Assembly (NCBI GenBank): GCA_003280095.1
Contig: QCGA01000005.1
Span: 1 to 64,000 of the forward strand
Source of the DNA: Prochlorococcus sp. AG-363-O16
GTDB lineage: Bacteria; Cyanobacteriota; Cyanobacteriia; PCC-6307; Cyanobiaceae
Direction: 5' to 3'
DNA: 64,000 bases
Positions 37,213 to 45,755 of the stretch are shown here, piece after piece. The position numbers were made by a program, and so were the translations under genes. The notes under the pieces are model-generated. The model was given only the letters and a program-made list of their open reading frames with translations. It searched no databases and was not told the origin of the DNA. Position 1 is the first letter of the stretch. The number at the start of each line of letters is the position of its first letter.

Positions 37213-38148
37213 ATAAGTGATTTTGCATTTGGTCGAATAAAGGGTCTTTCCACTCTAAATGGAGAGTAACTAATCCAGTTATTTCCTGATCTAACTCTAG
37301 GTTTAAACTGCGACTAACAAACCTCCTGAAAAACTGCATTTAGATGACGATGTAAATAAGGAATTAGAGCTTAATACTAGTAGAATTTTTTAAGAGGAAG
37401 CGAAAAAAACATTACTTCTGGCATGTCTCTACAACTTTATTTAAGCAACAAGTTGCCATTTTCTATAATTTGAAAATCCTCTTATCATCTGCAATTTCAT
37501 TATGTTATTCCAACCTTCTAAATCAGTACTTAATTCATAAATCTAGATCTACTCGTATCTCGTATTCTGTTAAAAACAATCTAACGACATAGGAAATAAC
37601 TTGTTAATCATTAACGAAAATTACCTTTCCATAGAAACATAATGCCTTTCTTTGACAGAAATCACTCTGCGCATGAAAGATATCCAATCTAGTCACAAGA
37701 ACAAAAAACAACCTAAAGAGGGTGTCCGTAAATGAGAGTCAGTGGGTTTTATCTATCCAAAAAAAAGGCAGGAGCCAAATTAGCCTTATCAGTCCTCATT
37801 GACTCCTTACCGTCCAGTAGATACGACAATGGATCACCTCCTTCAAGAAACTATGAATAACTCTACATCGGAATGAAAACCAATTGAAAATTTCTATTCA
37901 TAGAGTTGGATTCAGTAATTAGGTGAGCATTGATTTTCTTGACCATGTAGTGTCAAGTTCTGGCGAAAAGGATGAGAAGCCCTTAAAGCAACACACCAAA
38001 TAGCTTTCAAAGCTCAGGTCATGGGTTCATAACTCACTCGATTCGTCCCAATCTCACCCTTGGGTTAATCCTTACAATGAAAATCTTGTCATAACAAGAA
38101 TATTCACAAGAGAAATTTAATTCTCTAGCCTTATTTAAGAAATTCTCT
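37213..38148. other. 935-bp gap at the island's right edge
   Basis: No recognised gene. A 42-codon frame (37732-37860, starting MRVSGFYLSKKKAGAKLA) has plausible composition but no other support. It contains TGGATCACCTCCTT (37830-37843), identical to the 3' end of 16S rRNA. No riboswitch of a known type was recognised before the methionine/cysteine genes. Confidence 0.35.
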
Positions 38149-39324
38149 TTGCAAGTGGCCTCAGCAAATCCCAAAAGGAGCCACAAACCAGGTCTAAATA
38201 CAAGGACCATTCATCACGGAAACAGTTTCGCGAAAGAGACTGGCACCGTGATGCCTCCTATATTTCAGACCTCAACGTTTGCTCAAGGAAATCAAGAAGG
38301 ATTCGATTACACACGCTCTGGTAATCCCAACTTTCGGATCCTATCCTCGATCCTGGCTTCCATAGAAGATTGCCAATATTCCACGGTTTTTGCTTCGGGT
38401 GTTAGCGCTATTACGGCAATTGTTTCCGGGCTGAAATCAGGTGATCTTGTCTTATGTGAGGAAAATCTCTATGGCTGCACGGTGCGTTTATTTGAACAAG
38501 TATTCAAAAAGTTTGGCATCAAAACTGAATGGGTTGATTTCACAGATAGAGAATCTCTTTCATTAGTAACTAACCTTAAGCCCTCAATGATCTGGCTGGA
38601 AAGTCCAACAAACCCACTACTCAAAATCATAGATTTAAAGGAAGTCTGCAAGGTGGCCCAAAACAATAAGGTTCCTGTTGTCGTAGATAACACCTTTGCT
38701 ACAGCGCTTTTACAACGACCTCTTGAACTGGGTGCAACGATTTCTTTGACAAGCACTACTAAATTCATCAACGGTCATTCGGATGCACTAGGTGGGGCCG
38801 TTTGCACTAACGATTCTTTCTGGCATGAACGAATGGTCTTTGCACAAAAAGCTCTTGGATTACAGCCATCCCCTTTTGACTGCTGGTTAATAACCAGAGG
38901 AATAAAAACATTACCTCTTCGTCTTGGGCAACAGGTTACTAATGCTGCAACACTCGCTGATCAGCTAGCCAACCACCCCAAGGTGAACTGGGTTCGATAC
39001 CCTTTTAGAAATGATCACCCGCAAAAGGATGTCGCCCAAAAACAAATGAATAGCGGAGGTGCAATGGTCACAGCCAGCATCAAGGGAAACCTCGAGCAAA
39101 CCTACAGAATGTGTAAGAACCTGAGATATTTCACTATGGCGGAAAGTCTTGGAGGAATAGAAAGCCTTATTTGTCACCCTGCAACAATGACACACGCATC
39201 TATATCGCCTGAGGTCAGGAGTCAACTTGGAATAGATAATTCTCTAATTCGGTTGTCTGTAGGCTGCGAAAGCATTGATGATCTAAGTGAAGATTTAGAT
39301 CAGGCAATTAATCAAATGAAGTGA
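38149..39324 (+). CDS. Cystathionine gamma-synthase/gamma-lyase-type PLP enzyme
   Basis: A 391-residue Cys/Met-metabolism enzyme of fold type I. YTRSGNP (54-60) and FASGVSA bind phosphate, LESPTNPLL and VVVDNTFATALLQRP include the Asp that contacts PLP, and Lys205 in STTKFINGHSDA forms the Schiff base. A TTG start is used; the first 15 residues may be leader. It overlaps the next paralogue by four bases. Whether it makes or cleaves cystathionine cannot be read from sequence alone, so I give no symbol. Confidence 0.88.
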   Translation: MQVASANPKRSHKPGLNTRTIHHGNSFAKETGTVMPPIFQTSTFAQGNQEGFDYTRSGNPNFRILSSILASIEDCQYSTVFASGVSAITAIVSGLKSGDLVLCEENLYGCTVRLFEQVFKKFGIKTEWVDFTDRESLSLVTNLKPSMIWLESPTNPLLKIIDLKEVCKVAQNNKVPVVVDNTFATALLQRPLELGATISLTSTTKFINGHSDALGGAVCTNDSFWHERMVFAQKALGLQPSPFDCWLITRGIKTLPLRLGQQVTNAATLADQLANHPKVNWVRYPFRNDHPQKDVAQKQMNSGGAMVTASIKGNLEQTYRMCKNLRYFTMAESLGGIESLICHPATMTHASISPEVRSQLGIDNSLIRLSVGCESIDDLSEDLDQAINQMK

Positions 39325-40796
39325 GTAAGCGCAACCTTTTAATAAATCCATACTGGTCACCAAAAGACCTTGGGAAAGCTATTCCAGATAGCCCTCATGC
39401 AGTTTCTGTTGCCCTCCCAACATGGAAAGATATTATTGCTTACGAAGAAAATGACCCTGAGTGCACTAAAAGACTTAGGGCCATATATCCCCGCTTTGGA
39501 TTAAATCCTCTTGTTTCCGAAGTGGCAGCAAAAGCAATTCAATTACAAGGTTCTGTTGGCTTCAGTGCTTGGCCTTTCCCTAATAAATTAACTGCAGAGA
39601 TAGCAAAGCGACATTGCGAACGCAAAACAAGAAAATCTAATATCACAATTATTGAAATCAATGGTCTTAGCTGCTTATTGACAGATCCTCAAGCAAGTTG
39701 CCATGCCAAAGCATTCTGGCAGCACACTGGACTGGGGGCTTCTTCGCGGCAAGCAGCAATAGCATTAAACAAGGAAGATGCCCCGTTAGCCAACTTAGGT
39801 AAAGAGGCCAAGTTTGAAATCTGCTTACGCCTATCAGAAATCTATAACTGTGACCAAGGACTAATACAACTACACCCTTCTGGCATGGCTGCTCTTACAA
39901 CAGCACTCAGCTTGATTTATGAGATAAGACCTGGGAGAGCAACATTGCAGTTGGGATTTCCTTACGTAGATGTATTGAAATTGCCTCAAGTTGTTTTTCA
40001 GGGTGGAGATCTTCTACTACTTCAAGAGAAAGAGACAACTTCGCTAGCTACTGAACTCGACAAGCGACAACCTGCCGCAGTGATAGTCGAACTACCAAGT
40101 AATCCAATGCTTCAATGTGTGGATCTTCAAGCTGTCGCCAAAATTGCTCATGAGAGAGGTATACCTGTCATTGCTGATGACACAATTGGGTCAGCATTAA
40201 ATATTGATGTTCTGCCTTATGCCGATATCGTTTTTAGCTCTCTAACAAAAAGCTTTGCAGGACGAGGAGACATTCTCGCAGGATCCTTGATTGTGAGCCC
40301 TAACTCCTATTGGAAATCAAATTTTAAGGAAGCATTATCTAAAGCGTCGCTAACACCACTATCAGATTCTGATGCAATTGCTCTAGAAGAAACAAGTCGA
40401 GATGTAGTAAATCGCTTGCCTGAATTAAATCGCGCGTGTAGCGCCCTAAAGGAAAAGCTAGAAACACATCCAATGGTAAAAAGGGTGCTGCATCCAGGTC
40501 GATGTCCAAATTTTCAATCTCTCATGCGTCCAGAAGGAGGCCATGGTTGCTTGTTGTCCTTTGAACTTGAGGGAGGGCTGACAAAGGCTCAAGACTTTTA
40601 TGACTCAGTAAAAGTTTGTAAGGGACCAAGTTTGGGTACAAGTTTCACATTAGTCTGCCCTTACGTGATGCTTGCCCACTACAACGAACTCGAATGGGCA
40701 CAGCAGTGCGGCATACCAGCCCATCTTCTGAGAGTATCCGTTGGACTGGAAGACCCTAGTGAACTCTGGACAAGGTTTAAAAAGGCGCTCGAATAA
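39321..40796 (+). CDS. Second Cys/Met-metabolism PLP enzyme (cystathionine gamma-synthase-like)
   Basis: A 491-residue relative of the preceding enzyme with about 100 extra N-terminal residues (SPKDLGKAIPDSPHAVSVAL and following). The catalytic part has LHPSGMAALTTAL, VELPSNPMLQCVDL, PVIADDTIGSALN and Lys in SSLTKSFAGRGDILAG. The extension resembles that of fungal-type cystathionine gamma-synthases. The GTG start overlaps the previous stop by four bases, so the pair is translationally coupled. The two proteins may act together in transsulfuration or as separate synthase and lyase. Confidence 0.85.
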   Translation: MSKRNLLINPYWSPKDLGKAIPDSPHAVSVALPTWKDIIAYEENDPECTKRLRAIYPRFGLNPLVSEVAAKAIQLQGSVGFSAWPFPNKLTAEIAKRHCERKTRKSNITIIEINGLSCLLTDPQASCHAKAFWQHTGLGASSRQAAIALNKEDAPLANLGKEAKFEICLRLSEIYNCDQGLIQLHPSGMAALTTALSLIYEIRPGRATLQLGFPYVDVLKLPQVVFQGGDLLLLQEKETTSLATELDKRQPAAVIVELPSNPMLQCVDLQAVAKIAHERGIPVIADDTIGSALNIDVLPYADIVFSSLTKSFAGRGDILAGSLIVSPNSYWKSNFKEALSKASLTPLSDSDAIALEETSRDVVNRLPELNRACSALKEKLETHPMVKRVLHPGRCPNFQSLMRPEGGHGCLLSFELEGGLTKAQDFYDSVKVCKGPSLGTSFTLVCPYVMLAHYNELEWAQQCGIPAHLLRVSVGLEDPSELWTRFKKALE

Positions 40797-40888
40797 TCCG
40801 AGAACACACCAAAAGTTTTCACATCAAAAGCTTTGGGATGCAATTAGTTGAAATTCCGGCTAATGATTAGGTCGATTCACAAGAACGC

Positions 40889-41875
40889 ATGTCACGAATT
40901 TACGAAGACAACAGCCTGGCCATAGGGAACACCCCCCTTGTAAGACTGCATTCATTAACCAAAAACTCAAAAGCAACAGTTTTAGCAAAGATTGAAGGTC
41001 GTAATCCTGCCTACAGCGTCAAGTGCCGAATTGGGGCAAACATGATTTGGGACGCAGAAAAAAAAGGTCGGCTCAATAAAAACCAAACGATCGTTGAACC
41101 AACCTCAGGGAACACAGGAATTGCTCTTGCTTTTACTGCTGCCGCCAAGGGCTACAAGTTGATCTTGACAATGCCTGAGTCAATGTCTATTGAAAGAAGA
41201 AGGGTTATGGCTCTTCTTGGGGCAGAATTAATTCTTACAGAGGCTGCTAAAGGCATGCCAGGTGCCATTGCTAAGGCCAAAGAAATTGCAGAAAGTGATG
41301 CCAACAAATACTTCATGCCAGGACAATTCGAAAACCCAGCCAATCCAGAGATTCACTTCAAAACTACGGGTCCAGAAATTTGGAATGATTGCGATGGTCA
41401 AATAGACGTACTTGTAGCAGGAGTAGGAACAGGTGGAACAATTACAGGAGTATCGAGATATATCAAGCAAGAGAAAGGAAAAAAAATCCTTTCAGTTGCT
41501 GTAGAGCCAACTCATAGTCCCGTGATCACTCAAACCCTTAACGGAGAAGCAGTCCAACCCGGTCCTCACAAAATCCAAGGAATCGGCGCTGGCTTTATTC
41601 CTGCCAACTTAGATCTCTCCCTGGTGGACAAAGTAGAACAAGTATCTAACGAAGAGTCAATTGAGATGGCTCTCAGACTAGCCAAAGAGGAAGGTTTACT
41701 AGTCGGCATCTCTTGTGGTGCTGCTGCTGCTGCTGCAATCAGACTTGCAGAGCAAGCTGAATTCTCAGGTAAAACAATTGTTGTTGTACTACCAGATATG
41801 GCTGAAAGATATCTTTCTTCAGTCATGTTTGAAAATGTTCCTACAGGAATCATTCAAGAACCTTCAAAAAGTTAA
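40889..41875 (+). CDS. cysK: Cysteine synthase (O-acetylserine sulfhydrylase A)
   Basis: A 328-residue fold-type II PLP enzyme that makes cysteine from O-acetylserine and sulfide. [19 protein letters not shown] has the Schiff-base Lys45 in the CysK-type context. TSGNTG (72-77) is the substrate loop, [14 protein letters not shown] the phosphate loop and [11 protein letters not shown] the pyridine Ser segment. It lies 92 bp after the second transsulfuration enzyme, making a sulfur amino-acid operon. Its stop overlaps the convergent queA stop by four bases. Confidence 0.95.
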   Translation: MSRIYEDNSLAIGNTPLVRLHSLTKNSKATVLAKIEGRNPAYSVKCRIGANMIWDAEKKGRLNKNQTIVEPTSGNTGIALAFTAAAKGYKLILTMPESMSIERRRVMALLGAELILTEAAKGMPGAIAKAKEIAESDANKYFMPGQFENPANPEIHFKTTGPEIWNDCDGQIDVLVAGVGTGGTITGVSRYIKQEKGKKILSVAVEPTHSPVITQTLNGEAVQPGPHKIQGIGAGFIPANLDLSLVDKVEQVSNEESIEMALRLAKEEGLLVGISCGAAAAAAIRLAEQAEFSGKTIVVVLPDMAERYLSSVMFENVPTGIIQEPSKS

Positions 41876-42984
41876 GAATGCGATGCCATGCCAATAGCTT
41901 CTGGCCCAATCCACATTGCATCCCCATAGGAATAGAACCGATACTGGCGTTCAATCGCTTCCTGATATAGCGCCAGTAATTTTTCTCGACCAACGAGAGC
42001 ACTAACAAGTAGTAAAAGAGAGCTCTTAGGAAGATGGAAATTGGTAAGCAAACCATTTACCACTCCAAATCGATACCCGGGCTTTATTACTAAGTCAACA
42101 GGTCCACGGAATGGTCTCAACCTTCCGCCCCCGGCGCAGAAGGCTCCTTCTAAAGCTCTGACACTTGTTGTTCCAACGGCAAAAACCTTGCCACCAGAAG
42201 TCCTACAAGATTCCACCGCAGAAACAGTACTTTGCCTTACTTCAACCCACTCACTATGAAGTTGTAGATCTCCCAGGTTTTCCTTCTCTACTGGTCGAAA
42301 CGTACCAAGTCCAACATGCAAAGTAACAGTTGCTTGTTTTACTCCCTTTTGAGTCAATCCTTTCAAAAGTTCATCACTTAAATGCAGTCCAGCCGTAGGA
42401 GCCGCAACCGCACCTGGTCTAGTAGCAAAGAGAGTTTGATACCGTTCTTCCTTATCGTCTGAATTTTGTCTGTGTATATAAGGTGGCAAAGGAACTTCTC
42501 CATAACGGTCTAAAAGCACCTCAATACTTTCCCTATCCACATAATCAGAAGGGAACTGAACAATTCGTCCTCCACTAGCAGCATGATTACCAACTACCTG
42601 AAGTCGAATTGGATCCTGCTCAAGAGCTTCCATCCATAAATAATCCCCAGGTTTCAGTCGCTTCGCTGGTCTAGCAAGACACAACCACCGGGCTTCCCCC
42701 AAAGGCTCTATTAATAAAAGTTCTGAAAGGCCCCCTCCTGTTCGACGCACGCGCAACCTCGCTTTGAGCACGCGCGTGTCATTTAAAACAACTAAATCGC
42801 CAGCGGATAATTCATTCTGCCAATCCCATACTTTTACATGCCGTGCCAATGAAGAGTCGTCTCCTATCTTAGGAACAATCAGCAAACGTGCCGAATGCCT
42901 TGGTTCTACAGGGATTTGGGCTATGCACTTTGGATCTAAGGCATAGTCATATGAACTAAGTAAATAATCTCTAGGGTCTGACAC
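41872..42984 (-). CDS. queA: S-adenosylmethionine:tRNA ribosyltransferase-isomerase
   Basis: A cytosolic enzyme that builds epoxyqueuosine on tRNA by transferring the ribose of SAM. I use the GTG at 42984 (370 residues, [18 protein letters not shown]), since DPRDY is near the family N-terminus; a longer ATG frame to 43041 adds an unlikely hydrophobic stretch. [18 protein letters not shown]-type opening, [27 protein letters not shown] and [15 protein letters not shown] are diagnostic. Confidence 0.94.
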   Translation of the reverse strand: MSDPRDYLLSSYDYALDPKCIAQIPVEPRHSARLLIVPKIGDDSSLARHVKVWDWQNELSAGDLVVLNDTRVLKARLRVRRTGGGLSELLLIEPLGEARWLCLARPAKRLKPGDYLWMEALEQDPIRLQVVGNHAASGGRIVQFPSDYVDRESIEVLLDRYGEVPLPPYIHRQNSDDKEERYQTLFATRPGAVAAPTAGLHLSDELLKGLTQKGVKQATVTLHVGLGTFRPVEKENLGDLQLHSEWVEVRQSTVSAVESCRTSGGKVFAVGTTSVRALEGAFCAGGGRLRPFRGPVDLVIKPGYRFGVVNGLLTNFHLPKSSLLLLVSALVGREKLLALYQEAIERQYRFYSYGDAMWIGPEAIGMASHS

Positions 42985-43062
42985 TAGAGGGAAAGACAAA
43001 AGATAGAAAACAGAACATGAATATAGAGGGATACCAAGCAATCCCTAATCATTAATTGTTGA

Positions 43063-44466
43063 TCAATTTGCGAGACTCTCTGGATGAGTCTCGATTACAT
43101 CGGCTAGATCCCGAAGGAAAGCTGCACCATCAGCCCCATATATAACTCTATGGTCAGCAGTCAAGTTCACCTGCATTTGACGCTTAACTGAGATAGAACC
43201 ATCGGTCCCTGCTACAACTTTAGGCTGGGAAGCTGCTACAGCAAGAATGGCTCCTGTTCCTGGTGGAAGTATTGCGTCGAAACGATCAACCCCAAACATT
43301 CCTAAATTCGACAAAGTAAATGTTCCTGTGCTGTACTCATTTGGCTGAAGCTGCTTACTCCGCGAACGTTTAACCAAATCAGCCCAACGAATAGAGAGTT
43401 CAAAAAGATTTGTTTTATCCGCATCAACAAGCACAGGTGTAATCAACCCCCCCTCTTCCATAGCAACTGCCACTGCCACATTGACATTCGAAGGGTAACT
43501 CATTTCATCACCATGATGGGCAGCATTGACTTGCGGATGTCGAGCGAGTGTTCTCCCGACAGCTTTAGCCAAAAGTGCTGTCATGGTAACGCCTTTAGGT
43601 TTAACTTGTTTATAAAAACTATCCAACTTATCTGTATTAATTGTATACCCAACTCTAAAGCACGGAACTTCTAGACTGGACTCCATATTGCGATTTACCG
43701 CCTGCTGAAGCATATTGAACGAAACACTCTCACCAGGAGAACCAAAGCTTTTGCCCTTGAGGTCAGGGTTAGCTTTTGAGGCGGATTTTGTATTACTTTT
43801 GCTCAAAGGGTCAATCTCCGCTACAGAAGCTGGTCCACTACTTTCCGCAATCCAAGGAACGCTAATTGGCTGACCTTTTGCTCTCTGAATATCTTCGGCC
43901 TGAATTCGGCCATGAGGCCCAGTTCCTCGCACTAATGACAAGTCCACGCCCATTTGCTTAGCAAGTTTTTTCGCGCGAGGAGAAGCAACTATTCGTCCAC
44001 TATTAAGTGTTGCCGGAGCCTGCGCCAGCGACTGAGGAATCTCTCCAGAAGAGACCTCTGCTGTCACAGGAACCTCGGCAGGGGTTCCTGATCCTTGTTG
44101 TTTTGTTTGAAGATCAGATTCTTTCAGCGAAGCTGTTTCTAATTTTTCTGATTTATTGCTCGATTCAACATTTCGACTGGAAGAAGAAGTTGGCTGCCTT
44201 GCCTGAATAGCAGCAATCTCATCCTGACTCTCCACAATTATGCCGATTGTTTCCCCTACAGGTGCTGTACTTCCTGCGGGCATTAAGACAACCGCCAAAT
44301 AACCGTCTTGAAAAGATTCGACATCCATATCTGCTTTATCAGACTCAACAACAAGCACCGACTCGCCCCGACCAACCTTCTCACCAGGTTGTTTGAGCCA
44401 TTCAACTATCTTGCCCTCCGTCATCGTAGAGCTGAGAGCAGGCATGAAAATATCGTGAGTCGCCAT
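43063..44466 (-). CDS. pdhC: Pyruvate dehydrogenase E2 (dihydrolipoamide acetyltransferase)
   Basis: A 467-residue E2 subunit. The single lipoyl domain (1-80) has Lys44 in VESDKADMDVE. An Ala/Pro/Ser-rich linker follows, then the E1/E3-binding domain (VASPRAKKLAKQMGVDLSLV, then GTGPHGRI) at about 160-195. The catalytic acyltransferase domain ends in NLTADHRVIYGADGAAFL with the active His. It supplies acetyl-CoA for fatty-acid synthesis. Other PDH genes are not in the window. Confidence 0.94.
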   Translation of the reverse strand: MATHDIFMPALSSTMTEGKIVEWLKQPGEKVGRGESVLVVESDKADMDVESFQDGYLAVVLMPAGSTAPVGETIGIIVESQDEIAAIQARQPTSSSSRNVESSNKSEKLETASLKESDLQTKQQGSGTPAEVPVTAEVSSGEIPQSLAQAPATLNSGRIVASPRAKKLAKQMGVDLSLVRGTGPHGRIQAEDIQRAKGQPISVPWIAESSGPASVAEIDPLSKSNTKSASKANPDLKGKSFGSPGESVSFNMLQQAVNRNMESSLEVPCFRVGYTINTDKLDSFYKQVKPKGVTMTALLAKAVGRTLARHPQVNAAHHGDEMSYPSNVNVAVAVAMEEGGLITPVLVDADKTNLFELSIRWADLVKRSRSKQLQPNEYSTGTFTLSNLGMFGVDRFDAILPPGTGAILAVAASQPKVVAGTDGSISVKRQMQVNLTADHRVIYGADGAAFLRDLADVIETHPESLAN

Positions 44467-44860
44467 AGGATAATGAAGGAGGGATTAAAAGCTTGACGAA
44501 GCCTTCCCGAAAACAAGAAAGCAGCCAGAGATCTTCAATTATAAATTTTAAATCGAGCCCCCCTCAATAGTCAGATGACATTGAAAATAAGCAGAAAAGA
44601 CTTAGTAAATCCGAAATGCTCCAAAACAGGCCCTCACATGACTCGACCACTCAAAAGAATTTCATAAATATAGTGACTTCCTTAACAAATTAAATCCAGT
44701 AAAAATATTACTCACAAAACCTTTTTATTTAATATTAAATACATCATTTTTCAGTCCTCATGAACTTCGGAATCTATTTATAATCAGAAAAGACAACTCT
44801 TAAATCATGCTATTTCCTTACTTAAATCCTTTTTGAAAGTCTAAAATTAAAAAGTTTACT
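44467..44860. other. 390-bp gap without a visible gene
   Basis: AT-rich sequence upstream of the PDH E2 gene. I see no open frame of note, hairpin or tRNA. It probably holds the pdhC promoter. Confidence 0.4.
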
Positions 44861-45190
44861 TCATCTACAACAAGCAAAAATCGGCTTATCCTCAAGGGAT
44901 CTTCCAGATTCATCAACCTCGTTTCCTATTTGATAGCAAATCGCATTCGAATGATTCATTTCTGATCGAAAAGAATGGGTTGAATTTCGCTTAAGACTTC
45001 CTTTTCCCTCTCCATACTTAATCTCACAAATTTGAGTTTGAGCAAATACACTACAGGGAATCACAAAAAAAGACAAAAATAAGCTAGCAATTAATCTTTT
45101 TTTTGCAACATCAAAACCAACCAGGGATTTACAATCAAACTGAACAAAACCATCAAAAATAAGTTCCAAGCAAAAACCTCTACAAGTCAT
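44861..45190 (-). CDS. Secreted Cys-containing small protein, start or frame uncertain
   Basis: The open frame contains a good signal peptide (KKRLIASLFLSFFVIPCSVF, then AQTQ) but preceded by an odd 30-residue segment. The mature part of about 60 residues has four Cys (QIC, AIC, ACC). An ATG at 45109-45111 in another frame is followed by eight A. With nine A it would read MLQKKRLIASLFLSFFV, a perfect signal peptide. The gene may thus be frameshifted, phase-variable or mis-sequenced at this run. Family not recognised. Confidence 0.5.
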   Translation of the reverse strand: MTCRGFCLELIFDGFVQFDCKSLVGFDVAKKRLIASLFLSFFVIPCSVFAQTQICEIKYGEGKGSLKRNSTHSFRSEMNHSNAICYQIGNEVDESGRSLEDKPIFACCR

Positions 45191-45246
45191 AAAAAATACA
45201 AAGAAAGACCAAACAAATTGGCTCAGAGCTGAAACATTGAAGGCCC

Positions 45247-45690
45247 CTAAGCCTCTTCAATGGACTGAACTATCCCATCTTTAACAACTATCGATACCTG
45301 CATCTTTTTAACAAGATTATCTCCTATATTCAAGTCGCAAAAACTATCAATCTGACCCTGTTCGACAATCTGCTCCATTTCTAAATCTCGAACTTGGGTT
45401 TGTTGTAAAAGCAAATTCCTTTTCTGCTCTTCCAATTCAGCACGTTTAGCGGCCACCTGCTGTTGAACATGTGCAACCTGTTCTTGTACTCGAGGATCAA
45501 GTGGGTTAGCACTCTGACTCCTTACTTCTTCAACAACCTGCTGTCCCTCCTGCTCTAATTGAGCCAACTGTTGATCTGTTGAGGATATTGCAGTACTCAA
45601 CTCCTTTTCTGCCTCCTCTTTCCAGGCTGGGGTAACGACAGCACGAACTGTGATGGACCGTTTAATAGTCAATGTGTTGGCTGCCGACAT
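45247..45690 (-). CDS. YlqD-like coiled-coil protein
   Basis: A 147-residue protein with the pattern of the YlqD family. The N-terminal beta strand SITVRAVVTPAWKEEAEKEL is followed by a long coiled coil (about 40-105; QLAQLEQEGQQVVEEV, QQQVAAKRAELEEQKRNLLL), then the small beta domain VKKMQVSIVVKDGIVQSIEE. Role unknown. It lies 65 bp downstream of the acyl-ACP synthetase on the same strand. Confidence 0.8.
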   Translation of the reverse strand: MSAANTLTIKRSITVRAVVTPAWKEEAEKELSTAISSTDQQLAQLEQEGQQVVEEVRSQSANPLDPRVQEQVAHVQQQVAAKRAELEEQKRNLLLQQTQVRDLEMEQIVEQGQIDSFCDLNIGDNLVKKMQVSIVVKDGIVQSIEEA

Positions 45691-45755
45691 TGATCAAGGG
45701 ATTAAAAACCTACCGTCTCAGGGAGTAGCTCTTAGGTCAACTTAAAATCTCAAGT

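Noticed and set aside
37980-38060. tRNA-like string (AGGTCATGGGTTCATAACTC ... GTCCCA)
   Set aside because: The T stem does not pair and no acceptor or anticodon arm can be built; at most an eroded fragment.
37213-38148. SAM riboswitch before the transsulfuration genes
   Set aside because: No SAM-I, SAM-II or SAM-IV-like core motif could be recognised.
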